DNA from: CAWJLS01 sp963843755
GTDB taxonomy: Bacteria; Acidobacteriota; Thermoanaerobaculia; Multivoradales; DATKCC01
Reading direction: 5' to 3'
Assembly (NCBI GenBank): GCA_963843755.1
Contig: CAWJLS010000009.1
Coordinates: forward strand, 1 to 64,000
Length of the DNA: 64,000 nt
The position numbers and the translations under genes are program-made. The notes beneath the pieces were generated by a model. The model was not told where the DNA came from. It did not search any database and worked only from the letters and a program-made list of their open reading frames with translations. Of this stretch, positions 1 to 44,100 are shown in pieces (within the stretch, counting starts at the first letter, position 1; each line of letters opens with the position of its first letter).

Positions 1-2
1 AC

Positions 3-7853
<7,851 letters not shown>

Positions 7854-7857
7854 GCGG

Positions 7858-22838
<14,981 letters not shown>

Positions 22839-22846
22839 CAAGAATT

Positions 22847-22852
22847 AGGAGA
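22847..22852 (+). promoter_or_regulatory. Ribosome binding site that fixes the start of the third synthetase
   Basis: AGGAGA lies 6 nt before ATG 22859. An in-frame GTG at 22835 overlapping the previous stop has no such site, and starting at 22859 gives the same N-terminal (S/T)DLARRLASL sequence as the next synthetase. Confidence 0.8.
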
Positions 22853-22858
22853 CTTGGG

Positions 22859-31176
<8,318 letters not shown>

Positions 31177-31180
<4 letters not shown>

Positions 31181-34100
31181 CGGATCTGGCCCGGCGACTC
31201 GCGTCGCTCTCCCCGCAGGAGCTGGACACGTTCGAGCGACGCCTCGACGAGCGCGGCCTGGCACTGCCCGACGAGATGCCCATCCGGCGGCATCCGGACC
31301 GGTCGGTGTACCCGCTCGCCTACACTCAGCAACGGCTCTGGTTCCTCCAGCACCTCGACCGCGGAAGCACCGCCTACCACGTGTTCCAGGGGCAGCGCCT
31401 CGGGGGGCCGATCGATCCGGCGGTCCTCGAACGGGTGCTGGACGCGATCGTCGCGCGCCACGCGGTGCTCCGGAGCGCCTACGCCACCGAGGACGACCAG
31501 CCGGTCCAGGTGGTCCGTGCCTCCGAGCCCGCGCCCCTGCCCCGCGTCGACCTGACCCGGCTGGACGATGGACGCCGCGAGCCGGAGGCCCAGCGGCTGG
31601 GGGGCGTCCTCAACGCCATGCCGTTCGACCTCACGGACCCTCCGCGAGGCCGGACGATCCGGGCGCTGCTGGTCCGGCTCGGCCCGGACGACCACGTGCT
31701 CTTCCTGTCGCTCCACCACATCGCCGCCGACGGCTGGTCCTTCCGCATCCTCAAGCGCGAGATCCTGGCCCTCTACCGGGCGTTCGCCCTCGGCCGCCCG
31801 TCGCCGCTGCCGGAGCTGCCGATCCAGTACGGCGACTACGCGCTCTGGCAGCTCCGGTGGCTGCGCGGCAGCCGTCTCGAGAAGCAGCTCGACTACTGGC
31901 GCACCCGCCTCGACGGCGCGCCGGACGTCCTCGACCTGCCCACCGACCGGCCGAGGCCGGAGATCCAGAGCTTCCGCGGCGCCGTCCGCGAGATCACCCT
32001 GCCGCCGCCGCTGACCGACGCCCTCCAGGAGCTCGCCCGCCGCGAGCGCTCGACCCTGTTCACCGTCCTGGTGGCGGCCTTCCAGCTCCTCCTGGCGCGC
32101 TGGTCGGGGAGCCGCGACCTGTGCGTCGGCGTGCCCGTGGCCGGCCGCTCGCGGGAAGAGACGGAGCCGCTGATCGGGCTGTTCCTCAACACCGTGGTGC
32201 TGCGCTCGGACCTCGACGGCCGTCCGGGCTTCCGGGAGCTCCTGGGCCGGGTCGGCCAGAGCGTGCTCGACGCCCAGGACCACCAGGATCTGCCGTTCGA
32301 GCGGCTGGTCCAGGAGCTGCGCCCCGAGCGCAACCTGGCGACCACGCCGCTCTTCCAGGCGCTGTTCGCGATGCAGGTCGGGAGCGCCCCGTCCCCGCGG
32401 GCCGCGCAGGCCGCCCTCTCGGAAGCGGCGGCCACCGGCGGCGGCGACCGGGGGGATGACCAGGCCCAGGGGGGCGGCGGCTTCCGGGTCGAGCCGTTCG
32501 GCGGCCAGGTGCGGGCGACGGCGTTCGACATGAACCTGGAGGCGAGCGACGAGGGCGGCTCGATCCGCCTCTCCCTCACCTACCGCACCGACCTCTTCGA
32601 CACCACCACCATGGCGCGGTTCCTCTGGCACTACGGCCTGGTGCTGAGCGGTGCCGTCGAGACGCCGGACCGGCCGGTGTGGGCGCTGCCGATGCTCACG
32701 CCGCCGGAGCGCCAGGCGCTGCTGGAGCGCAACGACACGGCGACCCGGTACCCGCGGGCGCTGCTGCCGGAGCTCTTCGCCCGGCGGGCGGCGGAGGCGC
32801 CGGACCGGCCGGCGGTGATCGCCGACGACGAGCAGCTCACCTACGGCGAGCTGGAGCGGCGATCCCGGCACCTCGCCGCCACGCTGCGCCGCCGCGGAAT
32901 CGGCCCGGACGTCGTGGTGGGGCTCCTCCTGGAGCGGTCCGCCGCGACCCTGGTGGCGATCTGGGGCATCCTGCGGGCCGGCGGGGCGTACCTGCCGCTC
33001 GATCCCGGCCTGCCCTGGGAGCGCCTGGCGTTCATGATGGACGAGGCGTTCGGCGACGGGCCGGCCGTGGTGGTGACCCGCCGCCGGCACCTGGAGAGCC
33101 TGCCGCCCGAGCGCAGGAGCGGCGCGCTGCTCCTGGATGAGCCGCCGGCCGTGGAGGGAGATGCGGGAGAGGGGGGCGATGAGACCGGTGCCGGTGCCGG
33201 TGCCGGCGCGCAGAGTCCCTCCCTGCCGGCCACCTTCCAGCCGGAGTCGCTGATCTACACCCTCTACACGTCCGGCTCCACCGGCCGGCCGAAAGGGGTG
33301 ATGAACAGCCACGGGGCGGTGCTCAACCGCCTCCTCTGGATGCAGCAGCGCTTCCCGCTCGGCCCGGACGACCGGGTGTTCCAGAAGACGCCCCTGTCGT
33401 TCGACGTCTCCGCCTGGGAGCTGCTCTGGCCCCACGCGGTGGGCGCGACCCAGGTGGTCGCCCGGCCCGACGGGCACCGCGACCCCGGCTACCTGGCGCG
33501 GCGGATCGAGCAGGAGGCGGTCACCATCGTCCACTTCGTGCCGTCCATGCTGCGCCTGTTCCTGGAGACCCCGGGGGTCGAGCAGCGGACCCGCGCCCTG
33601 TCCCAGGTGGTGGCGAGCGGCGAGGAGCTCCCCGTGGAGGTCGCCGAGGCGTGCCGCCGCCGGCTCGGCGTCCGCGTCGCCAACCTCTACGGCCCGACGG
33701 AGGCCGCCATCGACGTCTCGGTCTTCGGCTGGGACGCGGCGGCCGCCAGGCTCCACGGCGAGCGGCAGGGCGTGCCGATCGGCCGGCCGATCGCCAACCT
33801 CGGGCTCTACGAGCTCGATGCCGAGGCCCAGCCGGTGCCGCCGGGGGTGGTCGGGCAGCTCGGCCTCGCCGGCGACGGCCTCGCCCGCGGCTACCGTGCC
33901 CGGCCGGCCCTGACGGCGGAGCGGTTCGTGCCCCATCCGCTCGCCGGGGTGGACGGTTCGGACCGGCCCGCCGGCGGGCGCGTCTACCTCACCGGCGATC
34001 TCGCCCGCGTCTTGCCCGCCGGCGAGGTCGAGTTCCTCGGCCGGCTGGACCACCAGGTGAAGGTGCGCGGTTTCCGGATCGAGCTGGGGGAGATCGAGGC

Positions 34101-37100
34101 CGTCCTGGTCCGCCATCCCGCCGTCCAGGACGCGGTGGTCGTGGCCGCAGCGGCGGAGGACGGCCACGGCAGCCGGCGGCTGGTGGCCTATGCGGCCACC
34201 GGCGGCGCACCGGGAACCGATCCCGAAGCGCTCCGCGACGACCTGGCCAGTGCGCTCCGCGACCACCTGGCGGCGAGCCTTCCGGACTACATGGTCCCGG
34301 CCCAGATCGTCCTCCTGGACGCCCTGCCCCGGCTGACCAGCGGCAAGATCGACCGCCGGGCCCTGCCCGCCCCCGGCCGGGAGCGGCCCGCCACCGAGCG
34401 GCGGATGGTGGCGCCGCGCAACGAGGTGGAGGAACGGCTCGCCGCCCTCTGGCGCGAGCTCCTGCACCTCGACGAGCTGAGCGTCGAGGACGGCTTCTTC
34501 GCGCTCGGGGGCGACTCGATCCTCGGGCTCCAGATGATCTTCCGCGCCGGCCGCGAGGGGCTGCTGCTGGAGCCGCAGGATCTCTTCCGCCACCCGACCC
34601 TGGCCGACCTGGCGTCGGTCGTCCGCCGGGCGCCGGACGGCGGAGCATCGGAGACATCGGAAGCCACCGGGCTCGGCCCGGCGACCGGCGAGCTGCCGCT
34701 GACCCCGGTGCAGCGCTGGTTCTTCGACCAGCAGCGCGCCGCGCCCCACCACTTCAACCAGACCCTGTTCTTCCGCCTCGACCCGGCGCCGCGCCCGGAG
34801 CTGGTCGGCCGCGCCGTCGCCCACCTGCTGCGGCACCACGACGCCCTCCGGCTGCGGGTTCCGGACGGCGGGCGGCGGGCGGTCATCGACCCGCCGGGCT
34901 CGTCGTCCCAGGGGGAAGACGGCGCCCGGGGCGTCTTCGCCCACGTCGACCTGGAGCGGCTCGCCGCGACAGCCGGGCCCGAGGCCCTGGCGAAAACCCT
35001 CAGCAAGGCCAGAACCGCCGCCGCGGCCTCCCTCCAGGCGAGCCTCGATCTGGCCGACGGCCCGCTGATCCGGGTGGTGCTCTTCACCGCCGGTGCCGAC
35101 CGGGACGCCCGGCTCCTCTTCACCGTCCACCACCTGGCGGTGGACGGCGTCTCCTGGCGCATCCTGCTCGACGACCTGGCGACGCTCTACCGCCAGCTCT
35201 CGACCGGCCACGAGCCCGCCCTGCCGGCCAAGACCGCCCCGTTCCGCCGCTGGGCCGAGCTCCTCGCCGAGCGGGCCACCGCGCCGGAGACGCGGGCGAC
35301 GCTCGAGGCGTGGCGCCGGATCGCCGCCCCGACCGCACCGCTGAGGGTGGACGCGGGCGCCGAGGCCGGCGAACCGCTCGAAGGGACCGCCCGGCGGCTG
35401 GAGACGGTCCTCGACCGCGACGCCACCCGGGCGGTGCTGGTCGACGCCCACCGGACCTACGGCACGAACACCGAGGAGATCCTGCTGGCCGCCGTCGCCC
35501 GGGCGCTCGGTGCCTGGTCCGGACGGGAGGAGATCGTCCTGGACCGCGAGGGGCACGGCCGCGACGTCCCGCTGGGAGGGAGCCTCCGGGGGGTCGACCT
35601 GACCCGGACCGTCGGCTGGTTCACGGCGGTCCACCCCGCACGCCTTCCGGCCGCAGGCGGACCGGGCTCCGCCCTCAAGGGGGTCAAGGAGGCGCTGCGC
35701 GAGGTGCCCCGGATGGCCAACGGCGGCGCCGGCTACGGCCTGCTGCGCTACCTGGGGGCGGAGGAGGATCGGGCGGCGCTGGCGGAGCTGCCCGCGCGCG
35801 AGGTGCTGTTCAACTACCTCGGGCAGCTCGACCGCGGCGGCTCCGGCCCCGGCCCCGGCCCCGACTCCGGCTCGGGCCCCGACGAAAGCTCCGGCGAGAG
35901 CCTCCGCCTCACCCTCGCGGACGAGCCGCCCGGGCCGGCCTACGCGCCCTCGGGGCGACGCTCCCACCTGCTGGAGCTGGACGCCCGGGTGGTCGGCGAG
36001 CGCCTCCGCCTGGCCCTGATCTACAGCCCCGAGCGCCACCACGCGGCGACCGCCGAGGCCCTGCTGGCCGCGGTCGAGCGGGAGCTCCGGGCGCTGCTCG
36101 CCCACTGCGCCGCGCGCGCCGCCGCGCTCCGGACGCCGGACCTCACGCCGTCGGACGTACCGCTCGCGGGGCTCGACGCGGAGGCTCTCGACGCCCTGCG
36201 CACGGGCACCCGCGGGATCGTCGACCTCTACCCCCTGTCGCCGCTCCAGGAGGGCATCCTCTTCCACAGCGTCTACGCCCCCGAGTCGCGCGTCTACGAC
36301 ATGCAGCTCACCTGCACGATCGGCGGCGCGGTCGATCCCGAGGCCTTCCGCCGCGCCTGGCAGCGCCTGGTCGACCGGCACACCGTGCTGCGCAGCTCGT
36401 TCCTCTGGGACGGCCTCGACCGCCCCCTCCAGGCGGTGCACCGGCGGGTGGAGGTGCCGTTCCGCCTCGAAGACTGGCGCGGCCTCCCCGCGTCCGAGAC
36501 CGACGAGCGGCAGCGGCGGCTGCAGGAGGAGGAGCTGGCGCCCGGGTTCGACCTCGGCGAGCCGCCGCTCCTCCGCCTGGCCCTGGCGCGCCTGGGCGAG
36601 GCCTCCTGGCGCTTCGTCTGGACCCACCACCACCTGCCCCTCGACGGCTGGTCGCTGCCGCCGCTCTTCGCCGAGGTCTTCCGCCACTACCGGGCCGAGG
36701 TCGCGGGCGAGGCGGTGCGGCTCGAGCCGGTCCGCCCCTACCGCGACTACATCGCCTGGCTGGAGGCGCGAGACCCGGCGGCCGCCGAGGCGTTCTGGCG
36801 GAGCAACCTGGCGGGCTTCTTCGAGGCGACCCCGCTGCCGGACGCGCGGTCCCGGGGCGGCGCCCCGCGGTCTGACCAGGACGGGGACCAGGACGAGGAC
36901 CAGGAGACGGACCGGGTGACCGACCTCCTCACCCCGGACGCGACGGAGGCTCTGCGGGCCCTCGGCCGCCGCTGCGGGGTGACCCTGGGCACGGTGGTTC
37001 AGGCGGCCTGGGCGCTCCTGCTGGGGCGCCACGCCGGCACCGACGACGTGGTCTTCGGCGCGACGGTCTCCGGCCGGCCGGCGGACCTCGACGGCGCCGA

Positions 37101-40100
37101 GCGGATGCTGGGCCTGTTCATCAACACCCTGCCGATGCGGGTGGCGCTCCCCCGGGAGGAGACGGTCGAGGGGTGGCTGCGGGAGGTGCAGGGGACCCTG
37201 GCCGAGGCCCGCGGCTACGAGTACGCCGCCCTCGCCGCCATCCAGGGCTGGAGCGAGATGCCGCCCGGCCAGCCGCTGTTCGAGACGCTGGTGGTGTTCG
37301 AGAACTACCCGGCGGGGGCGGCGGTGGCCGCCGCCTCGGAAGGGACGGAGGCGGACGCCGACGCTCCGGCGCCCTCTGCAGATGCTCCCGGCGCTGCCGG
37401 CGGACGCCGCCCGTCGCCGCTGCGCGTCGAGGTGGTCGAGAACGTCGAGCGCACCAACTTCCCGCTGGTCCTCCAGGCCCTGCCCGGCGACCGCCTGGAG
37501 CTGCGCCTGGGCTACCGCCGCGCGCGCCTCGACCGGTTCGCCGTCGAGCGGCTCATGGGGCGCCTGCGCTGCCTGCTGGACGCCATGGCGGCCGCCCCGG
37601 GGGAGCGCCCCGAGACGCTGGCCCTGATCTCAGCGGCCGAGCGCCACCAGCTCCTCCACGAGTGGAACGACACCGGGGCGCCCACGTTGCCGGCCGAGGA
37701 GGCGCTGGTCCACTGGGCCATCGAACAGCAGGCGGCACGCCAGCCGGAGCGGGTCGCGGTCGTCGCCCCCGAGGCGACCCTGACCTACGGCGAGCTCGCC
37801 CGGCGCGCCGGGTCGGTGGCGCGGCGTCTCACGGCGCTGGGGATCGGCCCCGGGTCGCCGGTGGGCGTCTACGCCAAGCGCTCGGCCGACCGGGTGGCGG
37901 TCCTCCTGGGCATCCTCCAGGCCGGCGGCTGCTTCGTCCCGCTGGCGGTCGAGGCGCCGCCGGAGCGCCTCTCCGCGGTCCTCGACGAGGTGCTGCCCAC
38001 CGTGGTCGTGGCCGGCGAGGAGCTCGCGGACCGGCTGCCGCCGCACGCCGGAGCGGTGTTGGGCCTGTCCGAGGCGGTGAAGGGGATGGTGACCGGGGCG
38101 GTGGGGGAACCGGTGAGCGGCGAACGGTCCCCCGTGGCCCCCGTTCAGGTGACCCCGGAGCATCCGGCGTACGTCATCTACACCTCCGGCTCGACCGGCA
38201 GGCCCAAGGGCGTCGTGATCTCCCACCGGTCGGCGGCCCAGTGGCTGGTGGCCCTGGCCTCGACCCTGCTGCCGGAGGACGCCTACCTCCAGCGCGCCTC
38301 CCTGAGCTTCGACCCCGCCGTGGCGGAGACCCTGGCGCCGCTCTGCGGCGGCACCAAGGTGGTCCTGGCCCCGACCGAGGCGCACCAGGACGTGGACGCG
38401 TTCGACCGGCTGATGGTGGACCACCGGATCAGCCATGCCGCCTTCCCGCCCCAGGTACTGGAGCTGCTGGCGGAGCGCGGCCGGCCGACGGGGTGGCTGG
38501 CGGCCCGGCGAGTCCTGGTGGGCGGCGAGACCGTGCCGCCGGAGCTTCCGGGCAGGCTGTACCGGCAGCTCGGCCCGCAGGCCGCGGTCCTCCACCGCTA
38601 CGGCCCGACCGAGACCACCATCGTGGTGCTGAGCTGGCAGTGCCCGCGCCGGGGGCCGACGCCGCACCGGCTCCCCCTGGGCCGGCCGATCCCGCGCACC
38701 GAGGTCTACGTCGCCGACGCGACCCTCCGGCCGATGCCCCCGGGGGCCGCGGGCGAGCTGCTGATCGGCGGCGTCTACCTGGCCCAGGGCTACTTCCAGC
38801 GGCCGGCGACCACGGCGGAGCGCTTCGTCCCGGACCCCTTCTCCGGCCGGCCCGGGGCGCGCCTCTACCGGAGCGGCGACCTGACGGCCCGGCGGCCGGA
38901 CGGGACGCTCGAGTTCCTCGGCCGGGTCGACCGCCAGATCAAGATCCGCGGCTTCCGCGTCGAGCTCGAGGAGATCGAGGCCGTCCTCCGCCGGCACCCG
39001 GAGGTGCGGGAGGCCGTGGTCGAGATGCGCCACGACCCGGCGGGGCGGCGGCTGGTCGCCTATCTCGAGACCCGGAGCGAGATCCCGGTGGCCGACCTCC
39101 GGGACGCTGCCGCCGAGGCGCTGCCGGCGTACATGGTCCCCGCCGCCTGGGTGATGCTCCCCACCCTGCCCCGGCTGCCCAGCCGCAAGGTGGACCGCAA
39201 GGCGCTGCCGGCGCCGGCCCCGCCGGAACGGGCCGCCGGCGCCGCGCTCCGGGCTCCGTCCACCGCCCGGGAGGAGGCCCTCGCGGCGATCTGGCGCAAG
39301 CTCCTCCACCTGGAGGAGGTCGGGGTCGACGACAACTTCTTCGAGCTCGGAGGCGATTCGATCCTCACCCTGCAGGTGGTCTCCCGCGCCGCCCGCGCGG
39401 GTCTCCGCCTGACCCCGAAGCAGGTCTTCGAGAACCCGACCATCGCCGAGCAGGCCGAGGTGGCGCACGACGTGGACGGTGCGGCCGGGGGCCGACGCCT
39501 CGGCGCCGCCGGCCGGCCGGCCGGCCCCACGGTCGGTCAGGTCCCGATGACCCCGATCCAGCGCGAGTTCTTCTCCATTCCGCGCACCGACCGGCACCAT
39601 TTCAACCAGGCCGTCGCCCTGCGCGTCGAGCCGGCGCCCCGCATGGACCGGCTGGAGCGGGCCGTGGCCGCCCTGGCGGAGCACCACGACCTCCTCCGCG
39701 CCCGCTACCGGAAGACGCCGGACGGCTGGCGGCAGGAGATCGCCCCGGCCGGTGAGGCCGGCAGAGGCCGGCGAGGACGGCCCGATGCGCCGTCCGCCGC
39801 TCGTGCACGTCGACCTCCGCGGCGTCGGCCCGGAGAGGTTCCGCGAGGCGCTCGACGCCGCCGCGGCGCGGCTTCAGGCCTCCCTCGACCTCGAACGGGG
39901 TCCGGTCTTCCGCGTCGCCCTGGTCTCCACCTCGACCGCGGCGGGCCCGCCGCGCTGCTTTCTCCTGTGGGTGGCCCACCACCTGGTGGTGGACGGGGTC
40001 TCCTGGCGCATCCTGGCGGACGACCTGCGGGAGCTCTACGAGGGCCTGGCCCGGGGCGAGGACGCCCGTCTGCCGCCGCGCACGACGCCGGTGGCGGAGT

Positions 40101-40239
40101 GGGCCCGGCGCCTGGCGGACAACTACGCCGGATCGGCGGAGCTGGCCGCCGAGCTGGCTCGCTGGACCGGCGGCGGAGACGCCACCGCGGGCACCGCGCC
40201 GGCGCTGTCCGGGGAACTGCCCCTCGACCCGGACCCTGA
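31177..40239 (+). CDS. NRPS, 5' reading frame: C-A(Ser)-PCP-E-C-A-PCP-E(N-terminal part); frame broken near 39754
   Basis: It starts at GTG 31177, inside the previous stop (GTGA overlap), with AGGAG just upstream. The N-terminus MTDLARRLASL nearly repeats that of the previous synthetase. Domains: C (HHIAADG, from residue about 180), serine-type A, PCP (Ser1114, GGDSI), E (HHLAVDG at about 1318, then EGHGR, TVGWFT and NYLGQL), D-acceptor-type C (starts LYPLSPLQEGILFHS), A, PCP (Ser2728, GGDSI), and the start of a second E (MTPIQREFF, HHFNQ). Homology ends at about 39753; the remaining 160 or so codons are a wrong-frame run. Removing one 10-bp repeat unit at 39754-39763 joins it to the frame that ends at 45391 and gives about 4734 residues. 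Without repair the product would lack the last module and the thioesterase. Confidence 0.93.
31305..36175 (+). other. NRPS module 10: C-A(Ser)-PCP-E
   Basis: The A domain reads FDVSAWELL, HFVPSML, VVASGEEL and NLYGPTEAAID. By eye the pocket is D-V-W-H-V-S-L-I-D, serine. The E domain (about 34690-36170) keeps HHLAVDG from 35128, so the residue should be delivered as D-serine. This agrees with the D-acceptor-type C domain that follows. Confidence 0.85.
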
Positions 40240-41125
40240 GAGCGAAGGCGAGCGGCCCGCACGACCCAACCTGGAAGGCGCCTGTGCCACCGTCGGCCGG
40301 CTGCTCGAGGCGGCACCGACCCGCGGGCTGCTCCAGGAGGCGCCGTCGGCCTATCGCATCCGCCCGGACGAGATCCTGCTGACCGCCCTCGCGCGGGCGC
40401 TCCACTCCTGGACGGAGCAGGAGTCGATCCTCCTGGACCTGGAGGGCCACGGCCGCGAGCCGCTGTTCGACGACGTCGACCTGTCGCGGACGGTGGGCTG
40501 GTTCACGGTCCTCTACCCCCTGCGCGTCGCGGCGGGCGCCCTCGGCCCGGACGACCTCGACGACTGGCTCAAGACCGTCAAGGAGACCTTCCGGTCCGTG
40601 CCCCACGGCGGGATCGGCTACGGCGTGCTCCGCCACCTGGGGCCGCCGGAGGCGCGGGAGCGCCTCGCGGCCCTGCCCCGGGCCCAGGTGAGCTTCAACT
40701 ACCTCGGCCGCTTCGGCGAGGCGGCCGGCGGGCCCGGCTCCGGGGAGGGCGCCGACCCCTCGGCGGTCACGCCGCCCGAGGGCCGCTCCGCCGCCGCGGC
40801 CGAACCGGGCCCGGACCCGGGCCCTGCAACCGGCGAGCCGGACGAAGCCCTCCGTCTCTCCTTCGTCGGCGAGGCCCCGGGGCCGGCCACCAGTCCGCGG
40901 GCCGAGCGGCGGTACCTGCTCAACGTCTCCGCCCGGGTCGAGGGCGACCGGCTGCGGCTCTCCGTCACCTACAGCCCGCGCCACCACCGGCGGGAGACGG
41001 TCGAGGCGCTCCTCGGCTCCATGGCCGCCGACCTCGACCGGCTGGTGGCCCACTGCCTCCGGCCCGGGGCCCACGGCTACACGCCGTCGGACTTCCCGCT
41101 GGCCGGGCTCGACCGCGCCACCCTG
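36205..41125 (+). other. NRPS module 11: C(D-acceptor type)-A-PCP-E, E split by the frame break
   Basis: The C domain has HHLPLDG (36628-36648). The A domain reads FDPAVAETL, AAFPPQVL, VLVGGETV and HRYGPTETTIV; by eye the pocket is D-P-A-A-L-G-R-I-V, unassigned. The PCP serine is at 39358-39360. The E domain (about 39535-41120) is interrupted at 39754-39773 but keeps HHLVVDG (from 39977), EGHGRE, TVGWFT and NYLGRF. Confidence 0.82.
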
Positions 41126-44100
41126 GAGCAGATCCTCCACGACCCGGTCCTCCGGAATCGGGAGATCGACGACCTCTACCCCCTCGCGCCGACCCAGCAG
41201 GGGATGCTCTTCCACCGCCTGGTCGACCCCGCGTCGAAGGCGTACTTCGTCCAGTTCTCCCAGATCCTTCGCGGCGCCCTCGACACGGCGGCGCTCCGCG
41301 GCGCCTGGGAGGACGCGGTCGCGGCCCATCCGATCCTCCGGACCTCCTTCCTCTGGGAGGGGCTGGCCGAGCCGCTGCAGGTGGTCCGGCGGACGATCGA
41401 CTCCCCGTGGCGGGAGCTCGACTGGCGCCACCTCGGCCAGGAGGAGCAGCGCCGGGAGCTCGACCGCCTCGCCGTGACGCTGCGCGAGGAGGGGTTCGAC
41501 CTGGGCCGGCCGCCGCTCTTCAGTTGGACGCTGATCCGGGTGGCGGAAGAGGTCTACATCTTCCACTGGAGCTACCACCACATCCTGCTCGACGGCTGGA
41601 GCGCGCCGCTGCTGCGCAACGAGATCTACGAGCGCTACCTGGGGCGGCTCGCCGGTCGCCCCGGTCGGCTGGTCGGGCCGGCACGCCGCCGCCCGTTCCG
41701 CGACTTCGTCGCCTGGGTCCGGCGCCAGGACATGGAGCGCTCCCGGGAGTTCTGGAAGCGGGAGCTGGCCGGGTTCAGCGATCCCGTCTCCCTCGGCATC
41801 GCCCCCGCCACCACCGCGCCGCCGAAGGAGGAGGAGCGCTTCGTCGGCTTCCCCCTGGCCGTCGCGCCGCCCGCGGCGGCGGCCGTGCGGGAGCTCGCCG
41901 GCCGCCTGCGGGTGACCCTGAACACCCTGGTCCAGGGCGCATGGGCCCTGGTCCTCGCCCGTGCCGGCGACCGGGACGACGTGGTCTTCGGCGCCACGGT
42001 GTCGGGACGCTCGGCGCCGGTCGAGGGGATCGACACCATGCTCGGCATCTGCATCAGCACGCTGCCCGTCCGGGCGCCGGTCGCCCTGGACCGGTCCCTC
42101 GGCCCGTGGCTCCGCGCGCTCCAGACTCGCCAGGTGGAGGCGCGCGAGTACGAGCACACGCCGCTGATGCTGATCCAGAAGTGGAGCGAGGTTCCCGCGC
42201 ACCGGCCGCTGTTCGAGAGCCTGGTGGTGTTCGAGAACTACCCGCGGGACCGCGCCTTCGGCGAGGACACCGACGACGCGGCCCCACACCACGGGGCTCG
42301 ACCGCAGGAGACCCGGAGCCAGGAAGGAGCGCCGGCGCCGGCCACCGAAGACCCGGGACCGGCGGCGGAGACGACGCAGCCCCCCGGGCGGTCGGAAGGA
42401 GGGTTGGTCGCGGGCGGCCGCGTCGGCCAGTTCGAGCGGGTGAGCTACCCGCTGACCCTGGTCGTCGACCCGTCCGGCGACGGCATGGGCCTGGGGCTCG
42501 GGGTCGACGGACGCCTGTTCGGAGAGGCCACCGGACGGCGGCTGCTGGCGACCTTCGCCACCCTGCTCGAGGGGATGGCGGAGCGCCCGGAGGCGCTGCT
42601 CGGCGAGCTGCCGCTCCTCTCCGCCGGCGAGCGCGACCAGATCCTGCGGAGCTGGAGCCGCGTCGACGCCCAGGCCGCTCGCGTCGAGGGCTCCGAGGCC
42701 GAGCCCCCTGACGAGGGTCGCGCTCCGGAGCCGCTGACCGGGTTGACGGGATTGATCGCGCGCCGGGCCGCGGCGACGCCGGACGCCACGGCGATCGTCG
42801 CCGGCGGGGAGCACGTCTCCTACGGCGAGCTCGAGCGCCGCGCCCGCTCGTGGCAGGCCGTGTTCGCGTGCCGGGGCGTCGGCCCCGAGTCGCGGGTCGC
42901 CCTGCTCGCCCATCGCACCCCGGAGGTGATCGCGGCGCTTCTCGGCATCTGGCAGGCGGGCGGCGCCTACGTGCCGATCGATCCGGCCACCCCGCCGGCC
43001 CGCCTGAGCGCCCTGGTGCGCGACTCGGGCGCGGAGCTGCTGGTGATCGGAGGGGGACCGCGGCGGCCGGACGGGGTGGAGACCGGCGAGGAAGCCGGGA
43101 CGGAGGTCCCGGTCCTCGACCTCCGCGACCCGCGGGACACAGCCTCCGGCGCGGCAGCCGCTCCGGACGGTGGGGCCGCCCCGAACGCTAGGGTAGCCCC
43201 GGCCTGGGGCCCGTCGCCCCGCAACCTCGCGTACCTCATCTACACGTCCGGCTCCACCGGCCGCCCGAAGGCGGTGATGGTCGAGCACGCCTCGCTGGTC
43301 GACTACGCCCTCGCCGCCGCCGACCTCGCCGGGATCACCGCCGGCGACCGGGTGCTCCAGTTCGCCTCGTTCGCCTTCGACACCAGCGCCGAGGAGATCT
43401 TCCCGTGCCTGCTCTCGGGCGCCACCCTGGTGCTCCGCGACGACACGGTGCTCGAGCCCGGGGCGTTCGTCGCGGCCTGCGAACGCTGGCGGCTCACCGT
43501 CCTCGACCTGCCCACCGCCTACTGGCACGAGCTCACCCGCCACCTGGAGGAGGTGGAGGCCGAGGACGATCCGGTCCCGACCGCCCTGCGGCTGGTCATC
43601 CTGGGCGGCGAGCGCGCCGAGGGTGAGCGGCTGGCGGCCTGGTACCGGCGAGTCGGAGACGACGTCGCACTGGTCAACACCTACGGACCTACGGAGGGCA
43701 CCATCGTCACCACCCAGGCACCCCTGTCACGCCCGCCGGCGCCGCGCGAGATCGGCGCCCGCACCGTCTGGCCTCCGGTCCCCATCGGATGGCCGCGCCC
43801 CGGCGCCCGGGTCTACGTCCTCGGCCCCGACCACCAGCCTCTGGCCCCCGGCTTCCCGGGGGAGCTCCACCTGGGCGGAACCGGGGTGGCCCGCGGCTAC
43901 CACGACCGCCCCGCCCTCACCGCCGCCGTCTTCGTTCCGGACCCGTTCGCCGACGAACCGGGAAGCCGCCTGTACCGGACCGGCGACCTGGTGCGCTACC
44001 GCGAGGACGGCGGGCTCGACTTCGTCGGCCGTGCCGACGGCCAGGTGAAGCTCCGGGGCCACCGCGTGGAGCTGGGCGAGGTGGAGGCGGCTCTCGAGCG

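Noticed and set aside
39752..39790. Separate gene start for the 3' part of the fourth synthetase (GTG 39752 or ATG 39785)
   Set aside because: Either start lies inside an E domain, has no proper ribosome site, and the 10-bp duplication explains the split fully.
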